Shown here in pieces: positions 7,500 to 16,160 of a stretch of DNA of 64,000 nt (its first letter is position 1; the number at the start of each line of letters is the position of its first letter). The translations under genes and the position numbers were made by a program. The stretch lies in assembly GCA_019240475.1 (NCBI GenBank), contig JAFAYI010000031.1:124001-188000 (forward strand), written 5' to 3'. Below the pieces are notes generated by a model that was given only the letters and a program-made list of their open reading frames with translations, did not search any database and was not told where the DNA came from. The stretch comes from Acidobacteriaceae bacterium. GTDB taxonomy: Bacteria > Acidobacteriota > Terriglobia > Bryobacterales > Bryobacteraceae.

Positions 7500-8780
7500 A
7501 TGGCCACCAATATTTCGACGTCTCCAACACAGTTGTATGCTTGGTATCTTTTCGACTTTGCAGGGTCGGCGCTAGTCGCAAATGGTGGGCTTTATTTTCC
7601 GCAATGGCTTGTAATAGATAACCACGTCAGTGCACTGTGGTACAACCTTTGCCTAATTGTTAGTACGATGCTTCTGTTAGCGACCGGGCCGGTCCTTGGC
7701 TATTTGTCAGATACAAAATACGGCCGGTTGTTCTTCCTTCGTGCAAGCTGTACCGCACTATTCAGCAGTACCATCGTCCTTTTTATCACTGACCGCTACA
7801 TCATTGTACATACTCCGCGAATTATTGTCGCACTCATCGCTTTCATAGTTGTGCTGTATTCGTACCAGCTTGGAATTGTGTTTTATAATGCATTATTAGG
7901 CCGAGTTGCTAATCCCGATCAGTACAACCGCATTTCAGCTCGAGGGTTAGCTTGGGGTTGGGCTGGGGCTGTAATCGGAATCCTTGTAATTTTGCCATTT
8001 GTACGTGGAGCAGTTCCACTTATCTCAGCGGGACGCGGTCAAGCCTTCTTGCCTGCCGCTATCTTATTTGGAGTCTTGGCCTTCCTAAGCCTGCGACGAC
8101 TCCCAGATGACCGGAGGGGCCCGGAGGGCTCGATGGTCACAATCGCAGACGTTTACAAAAATATCCTTAGAGACGCAAGAGTCGCAGTGGAATCCCGACC
8201 GATATTCCGATTTCTCCTCTCGTATTTGGTATTTTCTGATGCCATTCTCACTATCGAAAACAATGCGTCAGTGTATCTGAGCCGAGCGCTGCACTATTCG
8301 GAGACGGCGACGGCTCTGCTGGCGATACTATTGCTGATTGGGGCTGCGGTCGGGGCACTCGGCGCCGCAAGATTGGCTCGCCGAGTTGGGGTAAAGGTCG
8401 TGCTGCTCATGGCATTAATCGTATGGATACCCGTTTTGTTTTTGGTCGCTACGCTTCAGAATCAAGTTGTCTTCGCAGCGATATTTTTTGTAGTTGGGGT
8501 TTTATTCGGTGCATTGATAAATGCATCGCGCGTGATATATCTATTATTAATTCCAACGAACCGCCGAGCGGAGTTTTTTGGACTTTATTCTTCGTTTGAA
8601 CGAATGGCGTCAATTGTCGGACCGTTGATTTGGAGCATACCGTTTGTACTAAGTCCAGGCGGCGGCGATGATCGATATCGAATCTCAATGGTGTTGATGT
8701 CATGCATGTTGGCGTTGAGTACTTTGCCACTGCGCGGTCTGGTGGTTCCTGAAGAACCCCAGTTGATCTCTTCAGGATAA
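7500..8780 (+). CDS. MFS transporter, UMF1/Atg22-like
   Basis: About 426 residues with roughly twelve predicted transmembrane segments. The first helix begins with YAWYLFDFAGSA, the hallmark of the UMF1 subgroup of the major facilitator superfamily (Atg22-like), followed by GYLSDTKYGR, the A-like motif in loop 2-3. I prefer the ATG at 7500, which directly precedes the conserved part; an upstream TTG at 7434 would add 22 residues. Role inferred: export or uptake of a small molecule across the inner membrane. It is the last gene of the isoprenoid cassette, so the enzyme's product is an obvious candidate substrate, though untested. Confidence 0.8.
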   Translation: MATNISTSPTQLYAWYLFDFAGSALVANGGLYFPQWLVIDNHVSALWYNLCLIVSTMLLLATGPVLGYLSDTKYGRLFFLRASCTALFSSTIVLFITDRYIIVHTPRIIVALIAFIVVLYSYQLGIVFYNALLGRVANPDQYNRISARGLAWGWAGAVIGILVILPFVRGAVPLISAGRGQAFLPAAILFGVLAFLSLRRLPDDRRGPEGSMVTIADVYKNILRDARVAVESRPIFRFLLSYLVFSDAILTIENNASVYLSRALHYSETATALLAILLLIGAAVGALGAARLARRVGVKVVLLMALIVWIPVLFLVATLQNQVVFAAIFFVVGVLFGALINASRVIYLLLIPTNRRAEFFGLYSSFERMASIVGPLIWSIPFVLSPGGGDDRYRISMVLMSCMLALSTLPLRGLVVPEEPQLISSG

Positions 8781-9035
8781 GACCACCGTGCCGACTGAAG
8801 GTTCAGAACGGATCGGTTCATGAGACTGCCACGGATCCCTGAGACCGAGCGGTAGCTGTTGTTGCAGCTTGCGGATAGGGGCTAAGCCATACGGCGAGGC
8901 ATGAGTCGCCCTGCCCGCTCAAAGCGCGAGTGCGTAGAGCCCGAGTTGTAGATCCCGCCGGAATCGGACATCCTCTTTTCTATCTACGCTCGCTTTCGGT
9001 GCCATAACCGAATGGCCCGCATGTATTTGATTCCA
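8781..9035. other. Intergenic stretch left of the element
   Basis: No gene recognised. It separates the MFS gene from the left attachment site; I saw no clear terminator or promoter. Confidence 0.5.
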
Positions 9036-9082
9036 TTGGTCGGGGCGGCAGGATTTGAACCTGCGACCCCCTGCGCCCAAGG
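9036..9082 (-). repeat. Left attachment site (47-bp tRNA-Pro fragment)
   Basis: It is identical over 47 bp to 27085-27131 and corresponds to the tRNA-Pro sequence from the anticodon loop to the CCA end. The match stops at 9082, where element DNA (AATGAAAC) begins. It is the displaced original 3' end of the tRNA gene. Confidence 0.95.
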
Positions 9083-9188
9083 AATGAAACTCTGTGGATA
9101 TCGACGGCCACCAAGAGTTACTGACGCTGAAGTATCTTCATCAGAACGCGACACTTACACGAGGAATGACGGGCATAAAGAGTTACCG

Positions 9189-9247
9189 TCGTGTACTGAG
9201 AGATACGGAGATGATTTCGAATCCGCGTGTACGTTTGCGTGTACGTC
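9189..9247. repeat. Left arm-type repeats (GCGTGTACGT x2)
   Basis: GCGTGTACGT occurs at 9225-9234 and 9237-9246, in direct orientation with a 12-bp period. A weaker CGTGTACTG copy begins at 9190. The pair matches the GCGTGTACAT pair near the right end in orientation and period, as expected for integrase arm-binding sites. The rest of 9083-9292 shows no gene. Confidence 0.55.
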
Positions 9248-9292
9248 GGGCAAGGGGGGTGGGGCGGGAGTGGATGGCGGGTATCGAGCGAA

Positions 9293-10117
9293 TTATCGAC
9301 ACGGAGTGAGCGACCACATAAGCATTCGAGCGAGTCGCACCTGAACATTTCCGCGGGGCATATTATGCCAGCCAAGGAATTTGAAGCCTTTCGCGTCTTC
9401 AAATAGAACGTTGGCGCATGCCACGTAGGTCTCGATAGCTTGGTCTGGTGAAGCCGGCCGCTGCTTCATTAGAATTTCGAACATCGCATCGCCCGCCTTT
9501 ACGGCTTCGGCCTGGTGACCCGCGAGACACCACTCCCTTACGCTGCGCGCTAGATTCTGCTGACCTGCCATTGTCTTCGCGCGAAAGTAATCAACGGCGA
9601 GGGAGCGAGCAGGAATCGATGCGGCGTCGGCAGACATCACCATCTTCTTAAGGTCGTTCACATAGCTCTGGTCGGGCGTCATTCCCATTGCTCGTATCTG
9701 CGGATAAAATATCCAGTGGTCAATTGCCTCGTTCAGATTCATCCGCGACCACTCTGCCAATCTAAACTCTCTTTTGTTATCGCAACCCAGCGCCCATTCA
9801 GCGCCAATAGGAAAGCCCTCTAGGAAGAGCTTTAGATGCATCAACTCATGCACCAAATGATCCTCATCGTGCGAATCCGCCGCTAACTGAACGACTGGAG
9901 TACCATCGTCCGCAATCACCGACCGGCCGGAATCGGAGACGTCTGGTGGCTGCTCCTCCCGTATCGGCTTTCCGTATGCTTTCGTAACCTCGTTCCACAG
10001 CCTGATTGTCTTTGCCGAGAGTGTCATCCCGAACGGAAGCGGCGGACTGGCAGATTGAGCCGGGATGGCGATCACTAGGAAAACAATCGTGAGAAGCCGA
10101 AACATCCCGCGCCTCAA
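9293..10117 (-). CDS. Exported putative zinc peptidase-like protein (HELMH motif)
   Basis: 274 residues with an N-terminal signal peptide (MFRLLTIVFLVIAIPAQSA, cleavage near residue 22) and a HELMH zinc-binding motif at 90-94 preceded by DEDHLV. Downstream acidic and His residues (about Glu130, His134) are possible third ligands. The C-terminal half is helical and Ala-rich. I do not recognise a named family; a periplasmic metalloprotein is the best description. It is the outermost element gene on the left and points at the att site. It may be cargo that alters the host envelope. Confidence 0.65.
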   Translation of the reverse strand: MRRGMFRLLTIVFLVIAIPAQSASPPLPFGMTLSAKTIRLWNEVTKAYGKPIREEQPPDVSDSGRSVIADDGTPVVQLAADSHDEDHLVHELMHLKLFLEGFPIGAEWALGCDNKREFRLAEWSRMNLNEAIDHWIFYPQIRAMGMTPDQSYVNDLKKMVMSADAASIPARSLAVDYFRAKTMAGQQNLARSVREWCLAGHQAEAVKAGDAMFEILMKQRPASPDQAIETYVACANVLFEDAKGFKFLGWHNMPRGNVQVRLARMLMWSLTPCR

Positions 10118-10141
10118 TTCTTCACCTCCATTCCATCCAAA

Positions 10142-10336
10142 TCAGGACGCCTTCTTCTTCGCCGCCGCCTTCTTGGAGCGCACTTCGGCCGCCCTTTGAG
10201 AAGCCTTCTTCGCTATAGCTGACCTCTGTTCCGGGGTCAGCTTCTTCATCCGGGCCTCGCCGCTGAGCTTCCCGCCTTTCGCGCCCTGCTTGCGAAAGTA
10301 TTCCAACGCTTCAGCCGGAAGCTTTTGCTTAGCCAT
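10142..10336 (-). CDS. Small KGG-like, Lys/Ala-rich basic protein
   Basis: 64 residues. The N-terminal half holds a KGG-type stress repeat (FRKQGAKGGKLSGEARMKKL) with a second helix TPEQRSAIAKKASQRAAE. The C-terminus is a Lys/Ala tail (SKKAAAKKKAS) like bacterial histone-H1-like proteins. It probably binds nucleic acid without specificity. It is 24 bp upstream of the exported peptidase-like gene on the same strand, with the ATG at 10336. Confidence 0.65.
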   Translation of the reverse strand: MAKQKLPAEALEYFRKQGAKGGKLSGEARMKKLTPEQRSAIAKKASQRAAEVRSKKAAAKKKAS

Positions 10337-10472
10337 GTTTGTTCCATCATAACCGGGTTCAGGATAAATCTGCTACTATCGCTTTACATCCGAAGGGGGT
10401 TCAGATAAGATTGAGACGTAGCCTAAACGAGTGATTCAGAACATTACGGAAACCTAGAAAGGCGGCATAGGC

Positions 10473-10742
10473 ATGGCATCGAAGATCCACGAGCAATACG
10501 GGCGGCTGGCGAAGGCCGTTCGGCTGAGTGACGTGCTGGACGCGCTACACATCAGTTCCGCTGCCGCCGCCGAACTCAAGAAGCCGAGCTGGGAATTGTT
10601 CGCGCGGATTGCCGGCGTCCCGACGCCTGGCGTCGAGTCCCAAGCGCTCACCGTGAAGCTCCTGCAGGAGCGCGAGAACCTCCGGGCCTGGGTTGCCCGG
10701 AGCGTGATGGAGGGCTTGCCCCCACAGCAGACCGCCGCATAG
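10473..10742 (+). CDS. Hypothetical protein (89 aa)
   Basis: Unrecognised, but likely real: AAAGGCGG precedes the ATG and the composition is coding-like. The residues around LSDVLDALHISSAAAAELKK could form an HTH-like helical pair, and the C-terminus holds LLQERENLRAWVARS. It is the first plus-strand gene after a promoter-sized gap holding two GGTTCAG-ATAA repeats, and heads a three-gene run ending at 12490. A small regulator is possible. Confidence 0.55.
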   Translation: MASKIHEQYGRLAKAVRLSDVLDALHISSAAAAELKKPSWELFARIAGVPTPGVESQALTVKLLQERENLRAWVARSVMEGLPPQQTAA

Positions 10743-10836
10743 AAACCCAACGATTTTAAGGGCGACTCAACCGGCTGAGCGGGCCGGACGCCCGAAGTGT
10801 GTGCAGTTGAAAAGTGACCGAAAGGAAAGGACAGAC

Positions 10837-11760
10837 ATGAACGAACAACAAGAGAACGAATCACGCGCCACCGCCGCCGTGCGGGAGCGCTCACACTCGA
10901 CCCTCGAAGACTCCTTCGGGGAGTTCCTGGAGAAAGCCAACCCGGAAGAGAAGCTATTCCTGGCCGAAGTCATGAAGACCTGGAGCTATAGCTGGTCTCG
11001 GACGACAACGGCGGTTCCCATCGCCAACGCCTTCGAATCGGAAATCGAGCAGCGCGGCGAGTACTTCCGCATCGAGGATGAAGATCTGGCAAGGCGAGTG
11101 CGCGACCTCATCAAGGGCGAAAACGAGCCGGAGACTCAGAAGAGAAGCGAGCCTTGGACCATTCGAAAGATCCGTGAGCAGTACTCCACGAATCTGCCTA
11201 CGGGCCGGGAGCGAAGAGGACGCCGTGAAAAGGACCTCGGCATCTATTCGTCTTGCGGCGAATCCCTCACGTCCTTCACTCCTTCATTGCCATCGGCAGA
11301 GCGCGAATTCCTGGCATTTTGTCAGGCGCTCTACCGAGCAACCGACGAAGATGGCGATCGCGCTCCAGACGGCGAACTGCTGGTGGATCTCATTCTGGCG
11401 TACTCCTGCCGCGCCCTAAACCCCGATGCAGTCGAGGAGCTGGTGAAGCGTTTCCGTGAACAATTCAAATGGCGTCTCGCGGCCGCGAAAAGCGTGATCT
11501 CCGAATACCCATACGCTATCGGGATAGATGTCATTACGCAGAGCGAGCTGAGCGTGGTTCTGTATTACCAAAACTTCGGCAAAATGCATCCCGAGGACGC
11601 GCCCTCGGTGGCGTATTTAGCTGATGAGATCGCTGAGCGAATCGCGAAGGGAGCCATCGTCGAGCCAGGTCTGTTTGCGTTCGAAAAGAAATCCAGAACA
11701 ATCGTCGAGCGCCCCGCGCTGGCCGAGCAGCCGGAGGAAGGGAAGGCCGCCCATGCATGA
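10837..11760 (+). CDS. Hypothetical protein, acidic and helical (307 aa)
   Basis: No family recognised. The start is the ATG at 10837, with AAGGAAAGG six bases upstream; an in-frame GTG at 10801 lies before that site and is less likely. The protein is charged and helical, with an N-terminal segment (SFGEFLEKANPEEKLFLAEV) resembling the N-terminus of the next gene's product, suggesting a shared module or an old duplication. It overlaps the next gene by 8 bp. Element cargo or an early gene of unknown function. Confidence 0.6.
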   Translation: MNEQQENESRATAAVRERSHSTLEDSFGEFLEKANPEEKLFLAEVMKTWSYSWSRTTTAVPIANAFESEIEQRGEYFRIEDEDLARRVRDLIKGENEPETQKRSEPWTIRKIREQYSTNLPTGRERRGRREKDLGIYSSCGESLTSFTPSLPSAEREFLAFCQALYRATDEDGDRAPDGELLVDLILAYSCRALNPDAVEELVKRFREQFKWRLAAAKSVISEYPYAIGIDVITQSELSVVLYYQNFGKMHPEDAPSVAYLADEIAERIAKGAIVEPGLFAFEKKSRTIVERPALAEQPEEGKAAHA

Positions 11761-12490
11761 GATCCCAACGGATCACGTAAAGGCTGTTGCCACCTATTCA
11801 ATCAGGGATGTTACGGTGGCTTTCAATGAATGGGCGGAGTCAGCGCCCGACGCGGAGCGGCACTTGCTGGCAGACGCGTTCCGAATCGCGAATGGCAACG
11901 GGGGAAACATCGCCGATGTTCTCGTGAAGCTACTCAGCACGCGAGAGGCCGCTCCTGACGCCGGCCAGACCGCGGCGGAAGCCGATGAACGCGAAGAGTC
12001 GGAAGAGGACACGCTACACGTCCCAGACCTTCCTTTATACGAGTTTGCGCACAATCTTCAAACCGCTCGCGTCATCTGGCAGCGTTACCCGGACCTCGTG
12101 GAAGCCGAGGAGTTCCCCGAGCCATTCCGAAGCGCCTTCCTGCGGGACCAAGGCGAAGAGCCGCACGCCCGACACATTAACGTCTGGGATGCGCAACTCG
12201 TGGAAACGGGCGTACTGCCAGCGCCTCAGCGAATGCGCTTCAATCGAACTGCGGTGTATCGAATCATTAAGGCCGAGCTGTCCAGCGGCTTCGATGAAAT
12301 CGCGGCTCATTGGGCCGAACGCGCTAGTGCGACGGACCTCGCCGCCTTGCATACGATTCTCAACAGCAACCGGAAACCGCTCGAAGCGCTCAGCCGGTTG
12401 CTTATTTTCGAGCGAACGGAAGATCGGGAACCCGGCCGTGCCAAGGAAACGGGCTCCCGATCCGGCGAAGCGAATTCAGCTAGAGCCTAG
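11753..12490 (+). CDS. Hypothetical protein, translationally coupled (245 aa)
   Basis: No family recognised. The ATG at 11753 lies inside the end of the preceding gene (stop 11758-11760) and is preceded by GGAGGAAGGGA, so translation is probably coupled. The N-terminal part (VAFNEWAESAPDAERHLLADAF) parallels the preceding protein's N-terminus. The middle is acidic (EADEREESEEDT), and a helical C-terminus follows. No enzyme motif is visible. Confidence 0.6.
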   Translation: MHEIPTDHVKAVATYSIRDVTVAFNEWAESAPDAERHLLADAFRIANGNGGNIADVLVKLLSTREAAPDAGQTAAEADEREESEEDTLHVPDLPLYEFAHNLQTARVIWQRYPDLVEAEEFPEPFRSAFLRDQGEEPHARHINVWDAQLVETGVLPAPQRMRFNRTAVYRIIKAELSSGFDEIAAHWAERASATDLAALHTILNSNRKPLEALSRLLIFERTEDREPGRAKETGSRSGEANSARA

Positions 12491-12706
12491 GTTCGTGACT
12501 GAACTCGCCGTACTTCCACAGACTACAGCAGCGGTCAGCCCTTCCGGGGTTGACCGCGGTCGGCAGTATCCAAGAGTGCCCACGCCAGGAATATGGTTCG
12601 TGTATGTGCGGGGTGCGAATGTGTTTCATCGATATGCGGCCGTGGCACTGGGGCTGTAGGGAACAGGCGGGGCTGCTAAATTGAGTTGGCAGTCTTTGCT
12701 AGGCTA

Positions 12707-13675
12707 ATGCTCAAACATAGGAAAGGCTACGCAATCCGTATTCCATCGCAAGTCCCTGGACTTGCTGTCACCAAAGAAGAGCCGTTTCTGGTCTTGGAGG
12801 CGAAGGACGAGGGAGCTTTTTTGGAGGTCCTCTCGCCGATTACCGGATTTGGTGCAAATGCTGAACATCGGCAGCTAATTTACAGAGGGCAGGAAGACGA
12901 TTGGCCGCTCATACCGGTATCGAGGCGCAAGAGCAACTGGCCCTCTCTATTTGGAATCACGGGGCCAAAAGACACGCTTCATTGGCGCTTGACGGCCGAA
13001 GCCGAGACACTTCTTGCGTTCTGCCAAATGGCAGATTACCAGGGTCTCCGAATACCCAACCTTGACCGAATCAATGACTCAATCCTCGGATTCCTTACAC
13101 AACTTCAGAGCCGCATCGTGAATAACTGGCCGCCACCCGAAGCAACACCGGCTCTAGCGCTTGCGCAGCACAATGGCATTCCTACCTGCCTCTTAGACTT
13201 TACACGGAACCCATTCATTGCGAGCTATTTTGCTGTGCGGGCTGTGTTTACCGGAAACCAGGAAAGCAAGGGCGACTTGTGTGTCTGGGTTATCGCTGAT
13301 CCGACCTACACATCGCGGGAGGGATTAGCTTCGAGGGTGAAAGTTGTCATTCCGCCGGCGTCCGACAACCACACGCTACAAAGGCAAGAGGGGCTGCTCG
13401 CTTATTCTCCCCTTGAATCCGAAACCGCGGATCTTCAGGGTGAGTATTGCCCAGATCGACCCTTGGAGGAAGTAATAGCTGAGCAGAGTCCGAAATCGCT
13501 CGCCCAAGTAAGGCTGAAACGTAGCTTTGCTCCGATGCTGTTACATCAAATAATCAAACTCGGTTATGACAGCAGCCGACTTTTCCCCACCTTTGATGGC
13601 GTCGTTCGGTGTTTGCACGAGTACGAATGGGCGAGGATGGGACCACCTCGCTTGTGGGCTGGGTCATTCCCGTAA
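12707..13675 (+). CDS. FRG domain-containing protein
   Basis: About 322 residues. Two blocks identify the FRG domain (named for its Phe-Arg-Gly motif): YRGQEDDWPLIPVSRR in the N-terminal third, and LAQHNGIPTCLLDFTRNP followed by ASYFAV near the middle. Its biochemical activity is not established to my knowledge; FRG genes are frequent in mobile DNA and near defence loci. I chose the ATG at 12707; the frame is open from a TTG at 12686. It converges on the Panacea-linked gene pair, with 24 bp between the stops. Likely cargo with a host-interaction or phage-defence role; that role is inference. Confidence 0.8.
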   Translation: MLKHRKGYAIRIPSQVPGLAVTKEEPFLVLEAKDEGAFLEVLSPITGFGANAEHRQLIYRGQEDDWPLIPVSRRKSNWPSLFGITGPKDTLHWRLTAEAETLLAFCQMADYQGLRIPNLDRINDSILGFLTQLQSRIVNNWPPPEATPALALAQHNGIPTCLLDFTRNPFIASYFAVRAVFTGNQESKGDLCVWVIADPTYTSREGLASRVKVVIPPASDNHTLQRQEGLLAYSPLESETADLQGEYCPDRPLEEVIAEQSPKSLAQVRLKRSFAPMLLHQIIKLGYDSSRLFPTFDGVVRCLHEYEWARMGPPRLWAGSFP

Positions 13676-13699
13676 AGCGATCACCATGGTCAGCGGCTG

Positions 13700-14389
13700 T
13701 TACTCATTCATTAGAAACTCGCGGAGTTCGGTGTAATCGTTTGGACCTATGCCGGATTGAAGAAAGCTCAACTGGTGTCGAAGTATGTTGGCCGCATCGT
13801 CTCCCAGAGAGAACTGCTTCGCCTCAAGATGGGGCACAAAAACAGACTGGGCTTCATCCAGACGCAGCATACTGTCAACCGTGAAAACCCCGGCCTTTTC
13901 GGGCAGGAACATGAGCTGAGGGAACTCCATTCTGCGAACACGTTCAACGAATTTGGGGTCGAACTGGGGCTCACGTGTAGTCGCGTCTGCGAGCCCAAAC
14001 ACCTGACCTACCAGCGTGCGTCGTCTCTGAACTCGACCACGGTATCCTCGATTGCTGATACCGGCCAACGGTAGTTCCGTCTGAATAAGAATGACTGGCC
14101 TGATTTTCGCACGTATGACGAGAAACTCTTCATTCGTTTCTAGCCGAGGCGCGTGCAGAGGTAGGTTGCGTTTGAAGGCATCTTGGCCAGCAGTGGTTAT
14201 TCGGAACTGCGAAGCTATGGTTTTAGTTGGTTCGCCAGCATCCAGGACCGGCCGCCAAAGCTCTAAGTTCTCGTGCGGATAATAGGCGTGCGTCCAGAAG
14301 ATTTGGCCAAAAGAAAAGTTTGCTTCATTGTGGTAACCAAGCGCGAGTTGCTTGTAATATTTCTCGCCAAACCATTCGTCGATGAACAT
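13700..14389 (-). CDS. Unknown protein paired with a Panacea antitoxin; candidate toxin
   Basis: 229 residues, no family recognised. It starts 5 bp after the Panacea gene's stop, so the two form a tight antitoxin-first operon, the usual order for Panacea-linked toxins. A beta-rich middle contains IRPVILIQTELP followed by basic RGRVQRRR. The C-terminus has SMLRLDEAQSVFV and then two helices. The RPVILIQ start and the later S-LDEAQSV strand recall the layout of PemK/MazF-like SH3-barrel RNases, but the resemblance is slight. The toxin role comes from position, not from motifs. Confidence 0.6.
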   Translation of the reverse strand: MFIDEWFGEKYYKQLALGYHNEANFSFGQIFWTHAYYPHENLELWRPVLDAGEPTKTIASQFRITTAGQDAFKRNLPLHAPRLETNEEFLVIRAKIRPVILIQTELPLAGISNRGYRGRVQRRRTLVGQVFGLADATTREPQFDPKFVERVRRMEFPQLMFLPEKAGVFTVDSMLRLDEAQSVFVPHLEAKQFSLGDDAANILRHQLSFLQSGIGPNDYTELREFLMNE

Positions 14390-14394
14390 CCAGC

Positions 14395-15051
14395 CTAGGC
14401 GCCGTCGAGGTGGGCCATTGCCTCGAAGTATTCGTCGTCATAGTTTGGAGGCGTAAACGTGAACGGCGGGTCCTGTTTTGCGACCTTCTTTGCTAACTGT
14501 TGCCGTGCAAATTTCGCGCGCAGATTGCGAATGTCCGACGCCGATTTTCCGGATGAAGCGCGAGAGTATGCCGGCGGCCGCTCCCTCCGGATTGTCGAAA
14601 ACTCCAGGGGCTCATTTCGGATTCCCATCTCCATAGGTTCAGTTTGAAAGTACACGTAGTTCAAAATCTCACCGGTCGTACGCCTTCCCCAGCGGTTGAG
14701 TACTTCCAGCAGAATCGACTCGTCCCTGACGTTCTGGAAGGCACACCGCGTTTCAAGTCTCTCGAGAGGCCTGTAGAACGCTGTATCATACTCCGAGTCG
14801 TTCGAGCGCTGCTCTGAAAGAATTTCGTGAGCGAGTAAGCCCGTGAGAGCAGGATCATATTCGCTCGCCCAGGGCCCCAAATGAAAAAACTTCCACTTGA
14901 ATTCCGTGAAGGTGCGCCCGTTCCGCCTATAGTATTCTACATCGAACAAATAGAGCAGTTTCAACAGCTTCGTCTTCGTCACCCAGCTGTCGTGGTCGGT
15001 CACCCATGTGACGATTGCCGTCATAAGGTTGCTCACCACGCCTGGGTCCAT
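14395..15051 (-). CDS. Panacea (SocA-like) domain antitoxin
   Basis: 218 residues from the ATG at 15049-15051. Positions about 18-60 match the Panacea/SocA-type pattern (TKLLKLLYLFDVEYYRRNG, then a LGPWASEYD turn), and a later block (LNRWGRRTTGEILNYVYF) fits its second half. In known systems such domains neutralise very different toxins encoded next to them. The C-terminal tail is basic then acidic and may bind the partner. The frame extends to 15153, but the extra 34 residues are Arg/Pro-rich and the conserved part begins at the ATG used here. It is followed at 5 bp by the unknown gene, its probable toxin. Confidence 0.75.
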   Translation of the reverse strand: MDPGVVSNLMTAIVTWVTDHDSWVTKTKLLKLLYLFDVEYYRRNGRTFTEFKWKFFHLGPWASEYDPALTGLLAHEILSEQRSNDSEYDTAFYRPLERLETRCAFQNVRDESILLEVLNRWGRRTTGEILNYVYFQTEPMEMGIRNEPLEFSTIRRERPPAYSRASSGKSASDIRNLRAKFARQQLAKKVAKQDPPFTFTPPNYDDEYFEAMAHLDGA

Positions 15052-15166
15052 GGCTCTCTTAGTGTAGTTGACGCGATCCGGGCGAACTCTCGGCCCTGGA
15101 ATGCGCGCGTTGCTTCTCTTTGGGAAGCGGTCGCGCCGCCGCTCTCTTGCCAATGTTTCCTCGGGA

Positions 15167-15508
15167 TTAATTCTTTAAGCCGGCCACCAGGCCGCCGGCA
15201 TGCGCGAGTGCGTTGTGCTGGGCTATCATCTCGCGCAGCCGCTCGCTTACGGGCATCCCTGAAAAGTCGAGACTTTCGATGAACAGTTCGACGGATGCCG
15301 TGATCGATAATTCATTCCGCAGGCCTTCCGCGGTGTAAGGATCACCGTCCGGGCAGGCGTTATTCATCGCCCTCGCGATGACATATAGATTGAAATCGCG
15401 GTGGTGGCTGAGGCTGACCAGGTCGCGCCCTTGAATGGCGGTTAGCTGTCCGATCCTGTAGGTCTTGGTGCTGCCGGTGATGGTGACTTCCTTGGTTGGT
15501 ACTGGCAT
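15167..15508 (-). CDS. Small phage-like protein, possible tail assembly chaperone
   Basis: 113 residues. It opens with a beta strand pattern (EVTITGSTKTYRIGQLTAI), then alpha helices, as in many siphophage tail-assembly chaperones. The gene at 19149-19445 has a similar size and opening (SFSVRGTVYTFPLRSLTFG). It is on the same strand as the tail genes but separated from the tape measure by two plus-strand genes. AGGAG precedes the ATG at 15508. The function is a guess from pattern and context. Confidence 0.5.
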   Translation of the reverse strand: MPVPTKEVTITGSTKTYRIGQLTAIQGRDLVSLSHHRDFNLYVIARAMNNACPDGDPYTAEGLRNELSITASVELFIESLDFSGMPVSERLREMIAQHNALAHAGGLVAGLKN

Positions 15509-15545
15509 AACTTCTCCTTTTTGAAAAACTGGATAGAATTTCTGT

Positions 15546-16106
15546 ATGTTCCGAAGCTTGGTGTTAGCCCTGCTGGCGACAAGTGCGCTCAGGGCCGCCG
15601 ACTGGTCTTACTCGAAATGGACCAATCCGATGTCTGGAAAACTCCTGGATCGCTTCGCCCTGCAAGGCAGGTATCTTTCACGCCCAGCTCTTGCTGAAGA
15701 CGGAACGCCGTCACTGCTGGCTTTCTGTTCGGAGGGACAATTCCGAAACGGTGAATTCCAACTCGGGGCCGTCGCCCAACCGGTCGTAACCTACAGCCTG
15801 AAGGGAGCGCCGCAGGCGCAGATACATATGCGTATCGGCTCCCACGCCGTCGAGACCGGATTCTGGGAGTACAGCAACAACGGGCAGGTGCTGTTTTTTG
15901 ATCGCAATCAGTTCGACAAGCTCTTAACCGGCAAGCTGCTCGGACATCCAAGCCGAGCCGGGTCTCTCGTTTCAGCCGTCGTGCTCGGGGTGGTGGAGTC
16001 TGCCGGGAACGAGGTGGTTGTTCAGTTCGACATGCCCGCCAACGATTCGGCCCTCATTTCGGAGTGCGGCCTAGAGTGGGGCAAAGAGAAGCGCAGCGGG
16101 CATTAG
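15546..16106 (+). CDS. Secreted hypothetical protein
   Basis: 186 residues with a clear N-terminal signal peptide (MFRSLVLALLATSALRAA). The mature part is beta-rich: cysteine in LLAFCSEGQ, a strand in MRIGSHAVETGFWEYSNNG, and a C-terminal VVQFDMPAND...ECGL. The pattern is loosely like the VasI/TagO family of small exported proteins, in which two Cys may pair. This is not secure. It is divergent from the chaperone-like gene and followed by a zinc-ribbon gene on the same strand. Likely element cargo. Confidence 0.6.
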   Translation: MFRSLVLALLATSALRAADWSYSKWTNPMSGKLLDRFALQGRYLSRPALAEDGTPSLLAFCSEGQFRNGEFQLGAVAQPVVTYSLKGAPQAQIHMRIGSHAVETGFWEYSNNGQVLFFDRNQFDKLLTGKLLGHPSRAGSLVSAVVLGVVESAGNEVVVQFDMPANDSALISECGLEWGKEKRSGH

Positions 16107-16160
16107 GTCAGACCGAGCGGCCAGCACGAACATAGAGAGCACGGTGATATCATCGGCGGC

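Noticed and set aside
7500..8780. MFS gene as a drug-resistance pump
   Set aside because: The UMF1/Atg22-like signature points to a different MFS branch, and no resistance neighbour is present.
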